Assembly: GCF_032050975.1 (NCBI RefSeq)
Contig: NZ_CP116967.1
Span: 3,593,001-3,657,000, forward strand
Length of the DNA stretch: 64,000 nucleotides
Source of the DNA: Candidatus Nitrospira allomarina
GTDB taxonomy: Bacteria > Nitrospirota > Nitrospiria > Nitrospirales > UBA8639
Reading direction: 5' to 3'
Shown here: positions 9,184-18,629 of the stretch, piece after piece
Layout: each line of letters opens with the position of its first letter
Position numbering within the stretch: position 1 is the first letter of the stretch
Translations under genes and position numbers: made by a program
The notes under the pieces: generated by a model
What the model was told of the DNA's origin: nothing
Seen by the model: the letters and a program-made list of their open reading frames with translations, nothing else
The model's database searches: none

Positions 9184-9204
9184 ACAGGACAATCCATATC
9201 CTGT
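9184..9204. promoter_or_regulatory. Inverted repeat in the rhlE/gpx divergent region
   Basis: ACAGGA (9184-9189) and TCCTGT (9199-9204) form an inverted repeat with a 9-base spacer, about 180 bases from the helicase start and 125 from the peroxidase start. It could be an operator; there is no further support. The rest of 9007-9328 shows nothing clear. Confidence 0.25.
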
Positions 9205-9328
9205 CAAATTTTCCTTCTTCTCTCGCGTGCCCAAGCTGGTATTCGAATGGTACAATTGGAAGGTGACTTTAGTCACATGTCACACCACATCCATTCATCC
9301 ACTCAAGCACTGTAAAGGCATAAATCCC

Positions 9329-9829
9329 ATGAGTACCATTTTCGACATCACCTGCCGGAACATCCAGGGAAAGGATGAAACCCTCGCCAGCAAAAAGGGT
9401 CAGGTCTTACTTATCGTCAATACGGCTTCCAAATGCGGATTCACCCCCCAGTTTCAGGGGCTGGAAGATCTCTATAAAAAATATCATTCACAAGGACTGG
9501 AGATTCTCGGATTTCCCTGCAATCAGTTTGGAACCCAGGATCCAGGGGAGAACGAGGAAATCCTCGCGTTCTGCCAAACCAATTATGGAGTGACTTTTCC
9601 GATGTTTGCCAAGGTGGACGTGAATGGGCCCGATGCTCATCCTCTCTTCAAACACCTCAAAGCCGAGGCACCGGGAGTGCTCGGATCAGAGGCTATCAAG
9701 TGGAACTTCACAAAATTTCTGGTAGACCAAGCCGGTGCGGTCAAGGAACGCTATGCCCCCGCAACCAAACCCTCAGACCTTGAGTCAGACATCGCAGCAC
9801 TCCTCAACGCCAAGGCGAAGCAGGCATAA
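9329..9829 (+). CDS. Glutathione peroxidase family thiol peroxidase
   Basis: A 166-aa peroxidase reducing hydrogen and organic peroxides, in bacteria usually with thioredoxin as donor. The active-site cysteine is Cys36 in [11 protein letters not shown]. The conserved GFPCNQFG block carries the resolving-type Cys and the catalytic Gln, and WNFTKFLVD supplies the catalytic Trp. No signal peptide is present on the chosen start (ATG 9329), so it is cytoplasmic. An upstream in-frame TTG would add 34 non-conserved residues. It is divergent from rhlE, and no thioredoxin gene is adjacent. Confidence 0.92.
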   Translation: MSTIFDITCRNIQGKDETLASKKGQVLLIVNTASKCGFTPQFQGLEDLYKKYHSQGLEILGFPCNQFGTQDPGENEEILAFCQTNYGVTFPMFAKVDVNGPDAHPLFKHLKAEAPGVLGSEAIKWNFTKFLVDQAGAVKERYAPATKPSDLESDIAALLNAKAKQA

Positions 9830-9954
9830 ATCAGACAAGGCCTTTCCAAGTACCAAGATTTATTGACACCCCGGGAATTGCGCGCCAAACATCAGCCCGT
9901 ACCGTCCCCAACCCATTCCTTCCATTCCGGCCATTTGATATCATAATCTCCCCC

Positions 9955-11178
9955 ATGATTGATGTTTATACCATGATCCTTGCCGGTGGCCGTGGCGAAC
10001 GGCTCCTCCCGCTCACCCAACATCGCGCCAAACCTGCGGTGCCCTTTGGAGGCAAATACCGCATCATCGACGTGACCTTGAGCAATTGCCTCAATTCGGG
10101 GATTCGCAAAATTGCCGTGCTGATCCAATATAAATCCCACTCGTTGGACCGCCACATCCGAAGAGGTTGGTCGATTTTCAACCCGGAACTGGGCGAATTC
10201 GTCTTTTCCATCCCACCGCAACAACGTATCAACGCCGAGTGGTACCGGGGCACAGCGGACGCAGTCCATCAAAACCTCTTTCTGCTGGAACAAGAACGCC
10301 CGAAGTTTTTATTAGTGCTGGCGGGAGATCACCTTTACAAAATGAACTATGCCGACATGTTCAGGTTCATGCAAGAAACGGAGGCGGATGCCGTTGTGGG
10401 TGCCCTTGAGTGGCCGGTCGAAAAAGCTCGACAGTTCGGGGTCCTTGGGGTAGATCCCTCAAACCGTGTCACCCGGTTTGAAGAAAAGCCGGCCAACCCG
10501 TTTCCCTTACCTGATGATCCCACGCATGCGTTTGTTTCCATGGGCATCTATCTTTTTCGCACAGAACACCTCTATGAAGAACTGCGAAAAGATTCCGAAA
10601 TGCCCACGGCCCATGACTTCGGGAAAAATATCATTCCCAACATGATTCAGAACAACAAAAAAGTTTTTGCCTATAATTTTGAAGATGAAAACAAAAAAGA
10701 GGTTAAGTACTGGAGGGACATCGGGACCCTGGATGCCTATTACGAAGCCAACATGGATCTCGTCGGGGTTGATCCCCACCTCAACCTCTATGATGAGGCC
10801 TGGCCTATCCGCACCTACCAAGGCCAATACCCGCCCGCCAAATTTGTCTTTGCCGATGAGTTCAAGGGAGGGCGCCGAGGCATGGCACTGGATTCCATCG
10901 TCTCAGGAGGCTGCATTATCTCCGGGAGCCTGGTGCAAAATTGTGTGCTCTCACCAAACGTCCACATCGAGCATCATGCCGAAGTCCACGATTCCGTCAT
11001 CATGGAAAATGTCAAAATCGGCGACCGGTCCCGTATCCGCCGGGCCATCATCGATAAGGGCGTCGTCCTTCCCCCCGATACGGTCATCGGCCACGATCTC
11101 CAGCACGATCGCCAACGCTTTCCCGTCACCGAAGACGGCGTGGTCGTTGTTACACCCGATTCACCCACAAAGTCATGA
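9955..11178 (+). CDS. glgC: Glucose-1-phosphate adenylyltransferase
   Basis: It makes ADP-glucose from ATP and glucose-1-phosphate, the committed step of glycogen synthesis. The 407-aa protein has the nucleotidyltransferase signature [12 protein letters not shown] near the start, then [19 protein letters not shown], the WYRGTADAV block, the DHLYKMNY catalytic Asp region, FEEKP, and a C-terminal left-handed beta-helix with hexapeptide-like repeats ([21 protein letters not shown]). No other glycogen gene is in the window. The gene presumably works with GlgA/GlgB elsewhere and is normally tuned allosterically. The start ATG at 9955 has only a weak ribosome site. Confidence 0.95.
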   Translation: MIDVYTMILAGGRGERLLPLTQHRAKPAVPFGGKYRIIDVTLSNCLNSGIRKIAVLIQYKSHSLDRHIRRGWSIFNPELGEFVFSIPPQQRINAEWYRGTADAVHQNLFLLEQERPKFLLVLAGDHLYKMNYADMFRFMQETEADAVVGALEWPVEKARQFGVLGVDPSNRVTRFEEKPANPFPLPDDPTHAFVSMGIYLFRTEHLYEELRKDSEMPTAHDFGKNIIPNMIQNNKKVFAYNFEDENKKEVKYWRDIGTLDAYYEANMDLVGVDPHLNLYDEAWPIRTYQGQYPPAKFVFADEFKGGRRGMALDSIVSGGCIISGSLVQNCVLSPNVHIEHHAEVHDSVIMENVKIGDRSRIRRAIIDKGVVLPPDTVIGHDLQHDRQRFPVTEDGVVVVTPDSPTKS

Positions 11179-11218
11179 AGCAGTCGTGAAACGGGCACAT
11201 CCCAAAACGGCCACCCCA

Positions 11219-12016
11219 TTACGCCAGAAACAAAACGCCTACCCCACTCACAATCAGGCCGATCCCGGCCACCCATCCCAATCCTCCGCTCCAGGGGCCG
11301 ACCGGCAACACTTTTTCTAAAAACACAAAGACCGAAATCGCCGCGATCCAGAGCACATTCATCACTCCACCCACAAACAACAACCCCATCAAGGCCCAGC
11401 AGCAGCCAAGACAAAATGCACCATGATGAAGTCCTAATCGAAACGCGCCGGAAGTGCCCGGGCGCCAATGCTCGGCAATAAAATGAGCAGGTGCCCGACA
11501 ATGATTTAAGCACGCAGTCTTCCACGGGGTAAGTTGATACAGACCAGCGACAATTAAAAGCCCTGCACCGACAACATGACTTTGGGCCACCATCATGGGC
11601 GAGAGCATGGCCGCTGCATGCAATCCCCACTGCACGACAGTCGCGCCTACACTAAAAACACTCCATAGAGCCAAATACCCGGCCACAAATGCCCCCGTCG
11701 GAGCCATGAGTGAACCCTGCCGTTCGGCCTTGCGAACCATGCCTGCATACAACAACGTCATCGGGACGGCACCCGGCAGCATCATCCCGACCATCATGAC
11801 AGCCCACATCAGAAACACAAACACAAAGTCCACCGGGGTCCATGGATGAAACTGCATGATCGCCCCGGGCCCATCGGAATTCATCATGGGCATCTTCGCC
11901 CAGAGATACAGAACATACACCCAGGCCAAAATAATCATCCCAATCAGAGCTGAGAGGATCGTGATCCGATCACGCTTGGGTAACATAGGAAATGGAGGAG
12001 GAGAAGAGGGGCTCAT
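11219..12016 (-). CDS. DUF2182 integral membrane protein
   Basis: A predicted metal-binding membrane protein of about 265 aa, family DUF2182. It has about seven hydrophobic segments (for example ITILSALIGMIILAWVYVLYLW and FVFVFLMWAVMMVGMMLPG) with Met-rich stretches typical of the family (MWAVMMVGMMLPGAVPM). A conserved segment, TPWKTACLNHCRAP, holds two Cys and a His that could bind metal. The DUF1326 gene lies just upstream on the same strand (276 bases away), a recurrent pairing. Function is unknown; a role in metal handling is inference only. ATG 12016 is chosen over a TTG at 12046. Confidence 0.85.
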   Translation of the reverse strand: MSPSSPPPFPMLPKRDRITILSALIGMIILAWVYVLYLWAKMPMMNSDGPGAIMQFHPWTPVDFVFVFLMWAVMMVGMMLPGAVPMTLLYAGMVRKAERQGSLMAPTGAFVAGYLALWSVFSVGATVVQWGLHAAAMLSPMMVAQSHVVGAGLLIVAGLYQLTPWKTACLNHCRAPAHFIAEHWRPGTSGAFRLGLHHGAFCLGCCWALMGLLFVGGVMNVLWIAAISVFVFLEKVLPVGPWSGGLGWVAGIGLIVSGVGVLFLA

Positions 12017-12291
12017 GGAAATGGACTTTAAGAACCCCCGGAACAATCAGCAACTGACAGGTTGGTTGAATAACGGGGAAGCGGACACTTTGGCCTGATA
12101 GAACGTTCCCTGCCTCACCACAAGTGCGAAGTCCGCGGGAGGCTACGGTAAAGATTACAGCAAGGAGGCTGTCCTGGGCCAAACCACGAGACTCACAACA
12201 ACGTTGTCAACACTCTGCACATGCAACATGGCAGAAGATGATGATGGGCGACGAGGAAGTCGTTCACAAGACAAGACGCCTCCCTCAACAA

Positions 12292-12927
12292 TCAGTTTCT
12301 GATCACTCCATCCTGATTCATGTGAAGAATATTAAATTGCCCATAGCTATTAGACAGGTTTAACGTAATTCCGGCTTGAGCCTTGGTCGACCCGTTGCCC
12401 ACTTCGGCCACGGTATATTCAAATCCTTCTGGCAATTGAATTCTGGCGCGATGATCTCTTCCGGTATGAGGATTGGAGATGGGTGTACCCTTCGATTCCA
12501 CCAAGCCCGGCACATTGACCGTGGCCTGTCTTGCCTCCACATCGATGGAAAGATCAATCGGAACAAACTGGGGTTCCAACACGTTGGACATCGTACTATT
12601 GAACACAAAAAAGTGGGTAGCTCCCGGGGCTGTGGCCTCGCCATGTAGTATTTTCCGGAGGGCTTCACGTTGCAAGGCATCTGCCCGCGCATCGATTAAA
12701 ATCTGCTGTGTTCCATTTCCTTGTGCAATTTCCCCCGGCCAATGCAAAAGCATGACATAGTTCAATCCATCCAAACGCGTGTCATTGAAATACCCCTCTT
12801 CAATATGCCCCGAGCCCATGGCCTCGCAAAATCCGTTGGTCGAGGGGGCATTAAACTGGCACCCACACCCATAGGTGCAGTTGCAATTGGCAAACTCGAC
12901 ACCACGAAGCATCCATTGATCAGCCAT
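12292..12927 (-). CDS. DUF1326 domain protein
   Basis: A 211-aa cytoplasmic protein of family DUF1326, function unknown. It opens with a cluster of cysteines (FANCNCTYGCGCQFNAPS), which suggests metal or Fe-S binding. The rest is predicted beta-rich with conserved PGEIAQGNG and HFFVFNSTM segments. An AAAGGAG site precedes ATG 12927. DUF1326 genes are commonly next to DUF2182 genes, as here, so the two products probably work together at the membrane. Confidence 0.88.
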   Translation of the reverse strand: MADQWMLRGVEFANCNCTYGCGCQFNAPSTNGFCEAMGSGHIEEGYFNDTRLDGLNYVMLLHWPGEIAQGNGTQQILIDARADALQREALRKILHGEATAPGATHFFVFNSTMSNVLEPQFVPIDLSIDVEARQATVNVPGLVESKGTPISNPHTGRDHRARIQLPEGFEYTVAEVGNGSTKAQAGITLNLSNSYGQFNILHMNQDGVIRN

Positions 12928-13198
12928 TGTGCGCTCCTTTCTAAATCCGGATCGGACATCCCTTCTGCATTTTCACTTTTTTTACCATGCCACGAGCTTT
13001 CGGTGCTACCTCCGCTTCAAGCATGCGAAGTATTCCTGCAGAGGTCTATGTCAAGGACCTCTCACACCGCATTCGGTCATCTACACATTCCGACTTTTCC
13101 CATTACACCATCTATACTTTTTCCCACAGGTTCGCTACCATTCGCCTCCCAACGGCACCATAGAAAAGCCGCACCATTAACAACACAAGGAGCACACC

Positions 13199-13291
13199 AT
13201 GGGCAAGAGCCAGGATGCACGCAAAGAAACCAAAAAAAAGCCAGCGAAAACCATGAAAGAAAAGCGGGCCGAGAAAAAAGGCAAAAAATAG
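13199..13291 (+). CDS. Very small Lys-rich protein (30 aa)
   Basis: A short frame encodes a 30-aa, highly basic peptide (begins MGKSQDARKETKKK, contains PAKTMKEKRAEKK). A strong AAGGAG site lies six bases before the ATG, and codon use fits the region. Similar small peptides with a KKxPAKTLKEKRAxKK core are widespread in bacterial genomes, to my recollection; no function is known. Charge suggests nucleic acid or ribosome association. It stands alone in a 500-base gap, on the opposite strand to its neighbours. Confidence 0.65.
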   Translation: MGKSQDARKETKKKPAKTMKEKRAEKKGKK

Positions 13292-13436
13292 CTGAGGGCA
13301 TTCATGCCCAATCAGTGAATACCCGAGTTGACGAGGCGGAAGGAAACGCCCCCTCGTCAACGCTCAGAAGATTCCCCTCAGCATCCGCCAACCTGACTGG
13401 TACCACCTCCCGCGAAATCCGTTGCTCTCCAATATA

Positions 13437-13763
13437 TTAAGCGGGACGAGGGCCCCAAAGAATCACTGCCGCTCCGGCAAGACACAGCCCGGCCCCGAGC
13501 CAATCCCAACGATCCGGTTGGATCTGTTCAACACCCCAGAGCCATAAGAGAGAGGCCGCGATATATACTCCGCCGTATGCGGCATAGGCTCGACCCGCAA
13601 ATGCAGCTTCCGTTCGGGCTAGCAACAGGGCGAACACAATCAGACTCACCATGCCGGGCACCGTCCACCACCCCGATCGCCCCAGTCGTAACCAGGCCCA
13701 AAAAGCAAAACACCCGCTGATTTCCGCCAGCGCGGCGCCGGCATACCAATACATGGTATTCAT
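13437..13763 (-). CDS. YnfA/UPF0060 family small membrane protein
   Basis: A 108-aa membrane protein with four helices, family UPF0060 (YnfA), a distant relative of small multidrug resistance transporters. The conserved [19 protein letters not shown] start, [19 protein letters not shown] centre and [19 protein letters not shown] end are all present. The function is not firmly known. AAGGAG precedes ATG 13763. It is the last gene of a possible minus-strand operon, 35 bases after the MFS gene. Confidence 0.92.
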   Translation of the reverse strand: MNTMYWYAGAALAEISGCFAFWAWLRLGRSGWWTVPGMVSLIVFALLLARTEAAFAGRAYAAYGGVYIAASLLWLWGVEQIQPDRWDWLGAGLCLAGAAVILWGPRPA

Positions 13764-13798
13764 ATCTTCTCCTTATTCCCTGAAACCACAAGGCACCA

Positions 13799-15025
13799 TT
13801 ACCCTCCCTTCGAATGAAGGGTATCCGGGTTATGGAGAACAAACCCGAGCATTGCGACAGCCGTCAACACCGCTCCACACAGAAAAGTGGCGGAAGAACC
13901 GAACTGGTCCCAGAGAAATCCAGCCAGCACACTCGCACAGAGGAGTGCCCCGCCGCACACGAAACTGAAAAATCCGAAGGCGCTTCCGCGAAGTTCAGGC
14001 TGTGAAGCCTCCGCAATGAGGGTAGCCAGGAGGCCTTGCGTGAGGCCCATATGAATGCCCCAGAACGCGACACCAATCATCACCACGACCACATCGCCGG
14101 CAAGGGCAAGAATCACATCAGCCACCATTAAGAACAGGCATCCTGCGATTAACAACGGGCGGCGACTCATCTTATCCGCCATCCTGCCAGCCGGATAAGC
14201 CGACGCGGCATAGGTCACGCTCATCACGACCATTACCAGAGGAATAAATGTCAACGATAACCCGAGATGTTCTGCCCGTAAAACAAGGAACGCTTCGCTA
14301 AACCTCGCCAGGGTTAACAGTGCTCCACACACAACAATCCACCAGTAGGCCGGACCAATCCTCCGCAGATTACCCAACCGAATAATCGTTCGAGGCATTC
14401 CCTCAGGCTGAGTGGATGGGGACTCCTGGACACCGACAATAAGAAGGACCACGGCCAATACCGCCGGGATCACGGCAACCCACAATACGGCTCGGATATC
14501 ATTCGCGAGCAGAACCATCAACCCCATGGCCATCAACGGCCCAAGGGATGCGCCGACGGTATCGAGCGATTGGCGAAGCCCGTAACAGGTCCCGCGCAAA
14601 TTCGGCGGCGCCAACTCTCCAATCAGCGCATCACGCGGGGCCCCACGGATGCCCTTCCCTACGCGATCCAGAAACCGCGCGAGAAACACGGTAGTCAGAC
14701 TGGGAGCTAGCGGAAATAACGGCTTCGTGACCGCTGCCAGGCCATAGCCAATCACTGTCAGCCGCTTGCGTTTGCCCCAATAATCACTTAGCACGCCGGA
14801 GAACATTTTGGTCAGTAAGGCCGTGGCTTCAGCAAATCCCTCAATGATGCCAACCGACAACAGACTGGCTCCAAGCACCGTCACCATATAGACCGGGAGC
14901 AAGCTGTGAATCAGCTCGGACGACATATCCATACACAAACTCACCAGGCCCAGCGCCCAAATACTTGTCGGGATTCGTGGTCGATCGGAATGAGAAGATT
15001 TGAGAGAAGTTACAGGATCAACCAT
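13799..15025 (-). CDS. Major facilitator superfamily transporter
   Basis: A 408-aa MFS protein with about 12 membrane segments. It shows the loop 2-3 signature GVLSDYWGKRKRL and its second-half echo (AGRMADKMSRRPLL). The motif RFLDRVGKGIRGAPRDALIGE is typical of a bacterial MFS subgroup often annotated as drug or metabolite exporters. It follows the ATP-grasp gene by 77 bases on the same strand, so it may export that enzyme's product; this is inference. The substrate is unknown. Confidence 0.85.
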   Translation of the reverse strand: MVDPVTSLKSSHSDRPRIPTSIWALGLVSLCMDMSSELIHSLLPVYMVTVLGASLLSVGIIEGFAEATALLTKMFSGVLSDYWGKRKRLTVIGYGLAAVTKPLFPLAPSLTTVFLARFLDRVGKGIRGAPRDALIGELAPPNLRGTCYGLRQSLDTVGASLGPLMAMGLMVLLANDIRAVLWVAVIPAVLAVVLLIVGVQESPSTQPEGMPRTIIRLGNLRRIGPAYWWIVVCGALLTLARFSEAFLVLRAEHLGLSLTFIPLVMVVMSVTYAASAYPAGRMADKMSRRPLLIAGCLFLMVADVILALAGDVVVVMIGVAFWGIHMGLTQGLLATLIAEASQPELRGSAFGFFSFVCGGALLCASVLAGFLWDQFGSSATFLCGAVLTAVAMLGFVLHNPDTLHSKGG

Positions 15026-15102
15026 AGCAGGGCTTGGAGTGTTCTATTGCCCGAAGGGAAGGCCTTAATGGATCATCAGGCAGGGGACACCTGAGGTCCC
15101 CG

Positions 15103-16440
15103 CTATGATAATTGCGCAACACACTCCTCATGCATGGCTTCCACGTCAAGTCTTGAGGGTCCCAAGAATACCATGTTACAGCACATCTGCTGTTGGCAGA
15201 AACCATAGGGAATCATCCCCCGGCCAGTGCGAGGATTGAACAGCCTTGCGTCAAACGCATGGCGAAACTCTGGAAAAGACACGGTCTGAATTCTGGCAAG
15301 CATCGAAAAGAAAGCCCCAATCACCGGGAAACCGCGGTCAATTTGACGCACATTGAGATGCGCCATCAAAAAAGTTGGATAGACGGATGCATTCCACCTG
15401 GCGTTAATTTCTGCAAGAAACCACCTTTTTCTTCCGGTACGGAGATCCGCATGTTCCACAAAATCAAAACCGACCAATCCTGTGAAGCCATCTTCCTGCA
15501 GCCATCGTCCCAATACTTCAGCAGCTCGACTCATGTCATTCAGCATGTGTGCTCCGGAGGGAAAGACATTTCCAATATGCCCCAGATGAAGATTCAAGCG
15601 CTGATCGGATATCCCGACCACGTTCACCGCCCCCCCATCAGGCTGGACATCGACAAGAATATTGGGGGAGAAGGCGACCTCATACAATACCTGCACGAGA
15701 TAGACCGGTGATAAGGGCCTTCGAGAGATGAGCTCCAATGCCTGTCGCTCGCTTTCGGCATTATCCTCGACAAGGAAGATCCCGGACCCGCCCCTTCCTT
15801 CGGCGGATCGAATAATCACCCGGCCCGTCTCAGTAACGTAACGACGAATTGCCGATCGAAGCATAGCCACATTCTTGGCTTGGCCATCAGACCACTCAAC
15901 AATTTCGCCCCGGGCAACCGGAATACCAAGTTCCTGAGCCTTTTGATACCCCACGTGTTTGAGATTCGCCGCAAAGGTCACTTCAGGATTGCCGCCCATG
16001 AACTTCACGGTCTTGCCAAGGATGTTCTCCAACGCTTGGGCCATCACATACCCCTTCTGCGACACTCCATCCGGATTCAGAACAACATGGTTTTTGGGTG
16101 AGATCCGCTCACAGATTCTGTGCAAGGAGTCGACAGAGGGGCAGAAGAGATCATTTTCCAGGCATTCGCCAGATACGGGGCCGGGCTCAATTTCAATAAT
16201 ATTTCCCAGTTCCGGCCCGACACCCAACTCGTACAGAAATCCCATATAGGATGGGTCAATCTTACTTCTTGTCATACAGACCACATCGTGCCGCCTGGCC
16301 ATGACGAGCGCCCGTTGATCGTAGGCACGGAAATTGGGAGTACGCATCTCCAAGGGAAGATTCTTTGCGAGTGCAACCGGATCATGCACAAAAATGTGCG
16401 TCATATCAGACCCGCCGAGGGTGGAAATAATAAGTGTCAT
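15103..16440 (-). CDS. ATP-grasp ligase with N-terminal pre-ATP-grasp domain
   Basis: A 445-aa amide- or peptide-bond-forming ligase. Residues about 1-130 resemble the pre-ATP-grasp domain seen in ligases such as the pheganomycin enzyme PGM1 (ISTLGGSDM, MARRHDVVCMTR). From about 140 the ATP-grasp fold follows: FMGGNPEVTFAANLKHVGYQ, the glycine-rich RSAEGRGGSGIFLVED loop, and the Mg-ligand block WFLAEINARWN. The C-terminus has a cysteine-containing GFCQQQMCCNM. The substrate cannot be read from sequence. It starts 8 bases after the SGNH hydrolase gene and precedes the MFS gene, which suggests a small biosynthesis and export unit. Confidence 0.78.
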   Translation of the reverse strand: MTLIISTLGGSDMTHIFVHDPVALAKNLPLEMRTPNFRAYDQRALVMARRHDVVCMTRSKIDPSYMGFLYELGVGPELGNIIEIEPGPVSGECLENDLFCPSVDSLHRICERISPKNHVVLNPDGVSQKGYVMAQALENILGKTVKFMGGNPEVTFAANLKHVGYQKAQELGIPVARGEIVEWSDGQAKNVAMLRSAIRRYVTETGRVIIRSAEGRGGSGIFLVEDNAESERQALELISRRPLSPVYLVQVLYEVAFSPNILVDVQPDGGAVNVVGISDQRLNLHLGHIGNVFPSGAHMLNDMSRAAEVLGRWLQEDGFTGLVGFDFVEHADLRTGRKRWFLAEINARWNASVYPTFLMAHLNVRQIDRGFPVIGAFFSMLARIQTVSFPEFRHAFDARLFNPRTGRGMIPYGFCQQQMCCNMVFLGPSRLDVEAMHEECVAQLS

Positions 16441-16447
16441 TCCGCCC

Positions 16448-17638
16448 TTATGTCTTTCGCCCGATCGATTCCACCATCAGGCAGATCCTCTCAGACATCA
16501 GCTTCCCCGCAAGCCGGTGACCGGCAGCGTTCCAATGGCCCTTCCCTAATTCACGGTTCTGAAATCCATGCAGGAACACACCATGCTGTTCAGCATAGGT
16601 GGCAAGAGGTTCGGCCAGGCTCAGTAACTCGATGCCTTCCCGTTTCGCCAAAGCCTGGATGCGCCGATCAGGATACAAAAGATCCGGCACGCCAAATTGA
16701 CGGGCCAATGCCTGTCGATGTTGCACGTCGGGATGAACCTGGTCGGGATTCGAAAGGCTGAAAAGAAGAAATCGGCGTCCCTCCTCATCTACCTCTCTTT
16801 TCATCTGCACGATCAATTGTTCGGTAACCTTCCAGGCATTTTCCCAGGATGGGTCCGGCTGGTCGAGATAGACCAGTAGATCGAGACGAAGAGCGGGATC
16901 TTCCCAGTCCTTCATCTGCTGTTGCTGAGCCCTTCCTTCCAGAAAGGATTTTAATTTGTATTTGGCGTGGCGAAACACCTGTAGCACGCGGGAGACTTCA
17001 AAAGCTTCGGCACTCAGCGGAAATTGTTGAAGCCAAAACTCCGTCGTGTGATGGAAGGAATTGTCAAGGACGAGACGTCCGTCGTTCAGGATGAAATAGG
17101 GGATATTGGTTTTCCCGTTTAGTTCTCTCAGGTTCCCACGTATATCGTTCTCTGTATAAAATGCCAGCAGGACGAGATCCGGATCATAGGCAGAAGCCCT
17201 ATGACGCAGCACCAGTAATTCCTGGGCTGTACTGAAGCCGGACACACCGAAATTCATGACTTCTACCTGACGCCCGGCGAGGGAGGGACAATCTGACAAC
17301 TCGTGTGCAAGCCTGACCCCATAGATGTGTTCTGTCGGGACCTGCATCGCTTCCGTGTAGGAATCGCCCAGAAGCGCAATCCGGAAGGTCCCAACAGGCT
17401 TTTCCAGAGTGTGCTCACGGTCGCGCAGCCCAAAACTATTGATTCGAATGTAGGCTTCACCTTCATTGGAATACAGACCTTCCGCCCCCGGTTTATGAGC
17501 ATAGCCGGTCAGATTGTCAGCAATAAAGAAAGAGGGGTAGGAAATTCCGAAAAAGTAAAGACCGATTTCAACGAGGACAAAGGCCATTCCACATCCAATG
17601 AAGACTAATGCAATGTTTCCTGCCCACTTCCTCACCAC
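16448..17638 (-). CDS. Membrane-anchored SGNH/GDSL hydrolase
   Basis: A 396-aa esterase- or acyltransferase-like protein. A single N-terminal membrane helix (IALVFIGCGMAFVLVEIGLYFFG) anchors it, with the catalytic part outside. The nucleophile block is ALLGDSYTEAMQV, then NFGVSGFSTAQE (Gly/Asn of the oxyanion hole), a YTENDIRGN block, and the final catalytic pair in GHWNAAGHRLAG. Such proteins deacylate or acylate polysaccharides or small molecules. The start is GTG 17638 (GTG 17635 also possible). It is tightly linked to the ATP-grasp gene, so they probably share a pathway. Confidence 0.82.
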   Translation of the reverse strand: MVRKWAGNIALVFIGCGMAFVLVEIGLYFFGISYPSFFIADNLTGYAHKPGAEGLYSNEGEAYIRINSFGLRDREHTLEKPVGTFRIALLGDSYTEAMQVPTEHIYGVRLAHELSDCPSLAGRQVEVMNFGVSGFSTAQELLVLRHRASAYDPDLVLLAFYTENDIRGNLRELNGKTNIPYFILNDGRLVLDNSFHHTTEFWLQQFPLSAEAFEVSRVLQVFRHAKYKLKSFLEGRAQQQQMKDWEDPALRLDLLVYLDQPDPSWENAWKVTEQLIVQMKREVDEEGRRFLLFSLSNPDQVHPDVQHRQALARQFGVPDLLYPDRRIQALAKREGIELLSLAEPLATYAEQHGVFLHGFQNRELGKGHWNAAGHRLAGKLMSERICLMVESIGRKT

Positions 17639-17719
17639 CCGCTCTCATGCCCCTCATTTTTCCATATCATTTTTAAAAATCGACCCTCTGAAACAAGGCG
17701 AGATTTCCCCATAGGCACT

Positions 17720-17974
17720 CTACCCGTACCGGAGCTTGAGGATAAAAATCCAACCAGCCAGAAACAGGGTCACCATATTGGCGATGACTAACGGCCAATC
17801 ATGATTGATCAAGCCATATACGCTCCAGAGCATCAAGCCCGAAGTTAAGATTGAATACATGCTCAGGGAAAGATCTTTGGTATGTTTCGTTTTCACAATT
17901 TGAATCGCCTGGGGAAGAAACGACGAGGTTGTGCAGGCCCCCGCGACATATCCCATAATCGTCACCCAATCCAT
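17720..17974 (-). CDS. SemiSWEET-type sugar transporter
   Basis: An 84-aa three-helix membrane protein of the SemiSWEET/PQ-loop family, which forms dimers that carry sugars by facilitated diffusion. The PQ motif is in TTSSFLPQAIQIVKTK, followed by the conserved KDLSLSMYSILTSGLMLWSVYG and NMVTLFLAGWIFILKL helices. It is first in a minus-strand run with the SGNH hydrolase gene 81 bases away; whether they share a transcript is unclear. Confidence 0.9.
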   Translation of the reverse strand: MDWVTIMGYVAGACTTSSFLPQAIQIVKTKHTKDLSLSMYSILTSGLMLWSVYGLINHDWPLVIANMVTLFLAGWIFILKLRYG

Positions 17975-18158
17975 GTTGCCTCCTCTGTGAGATGTCCCAT
18001 TAACCGATGCGGGTTTTTCAGTGGACCACTCTGGTCAAATTTCCAGACGTGCCATATACCGCCGCGTTGGAATGGGGGGACGTTGAATCGCCGGAAGAAA
18101 ATGACGTATGGTGTGTGCCGATCTTGCACAATTTTCAAACGAAAGGATTCTTAATCCA

Positions 18159-18473
18159 ATGACCTTGCAAGCTCATGCGGAAGCATTGTATTCAGGCATT
18201 CGATCACTATTGGGACAGCATGACGCAAAACAGGTTCAAGCGAAACTGGAACATGACCTGCGCCATGTGGTTCCAACCTGGAACCATACCACACCTGCCT
18301 GTCCCGGATGGTATTGGTTTAAGGCGCAGGGCGTCAGTGAACCACAACTATTGCACGTGACTCATGGCCGGATTGATACCAAACTCATGGCCGATCTGGG
18401 TCCGCCGAATAATCTGGTGGATGTTCAGCGCATCAAAGGGCAATGGGCGGGGCCCCTTCTTCCCCCAACCTAA
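18159..18473 (+). CDS. Hypothetical protein
   Basis: A 104-aa protein I do not recognise. It has no signal peptide or membrane segment. A helical N-terminal part is followed by CPGWYWFK and a strand-rich end (LLHVTHGRIDTKLM). A GAAAGGA site precedes ATG 18159; an in-frame ATG at 18108 would add 17 residues. It is transcribed opposite to its neighbours, and codon use is consistent with coding. Confidence 0.55.
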   Translation: MTLQAHAEALYSGIRSLLGQHDAKQVQAKLEHDLRHVVPTWNHTTPACPGWYWFKAQGVSEPQLLHVTHGRIDTKLMADLGPPNNLVDVQRIKGQWAGPLLPPT

Positions 18474-18629
18474 GCGGGAGTAGGGACTTTTGAACGGATC
18501 CGCTGTGCTCCAGATTGCTCTGCCATGAAATGGTGAGAGATGAAAATTGATGGCATGCAACAGTCTCTCGGCGTGTCTTCTTTCTTCAGCCAATCCCAAC
18601 TGTCACGTTCTTCCACTCACATCGACTGT

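Noticed and set aside
10974-11630. Minus-strand frame of 218 codons antisense to glgC
   Set aside because: It is a shadow frame of glgC and the DUF2182 gene, both with clear family motifs.
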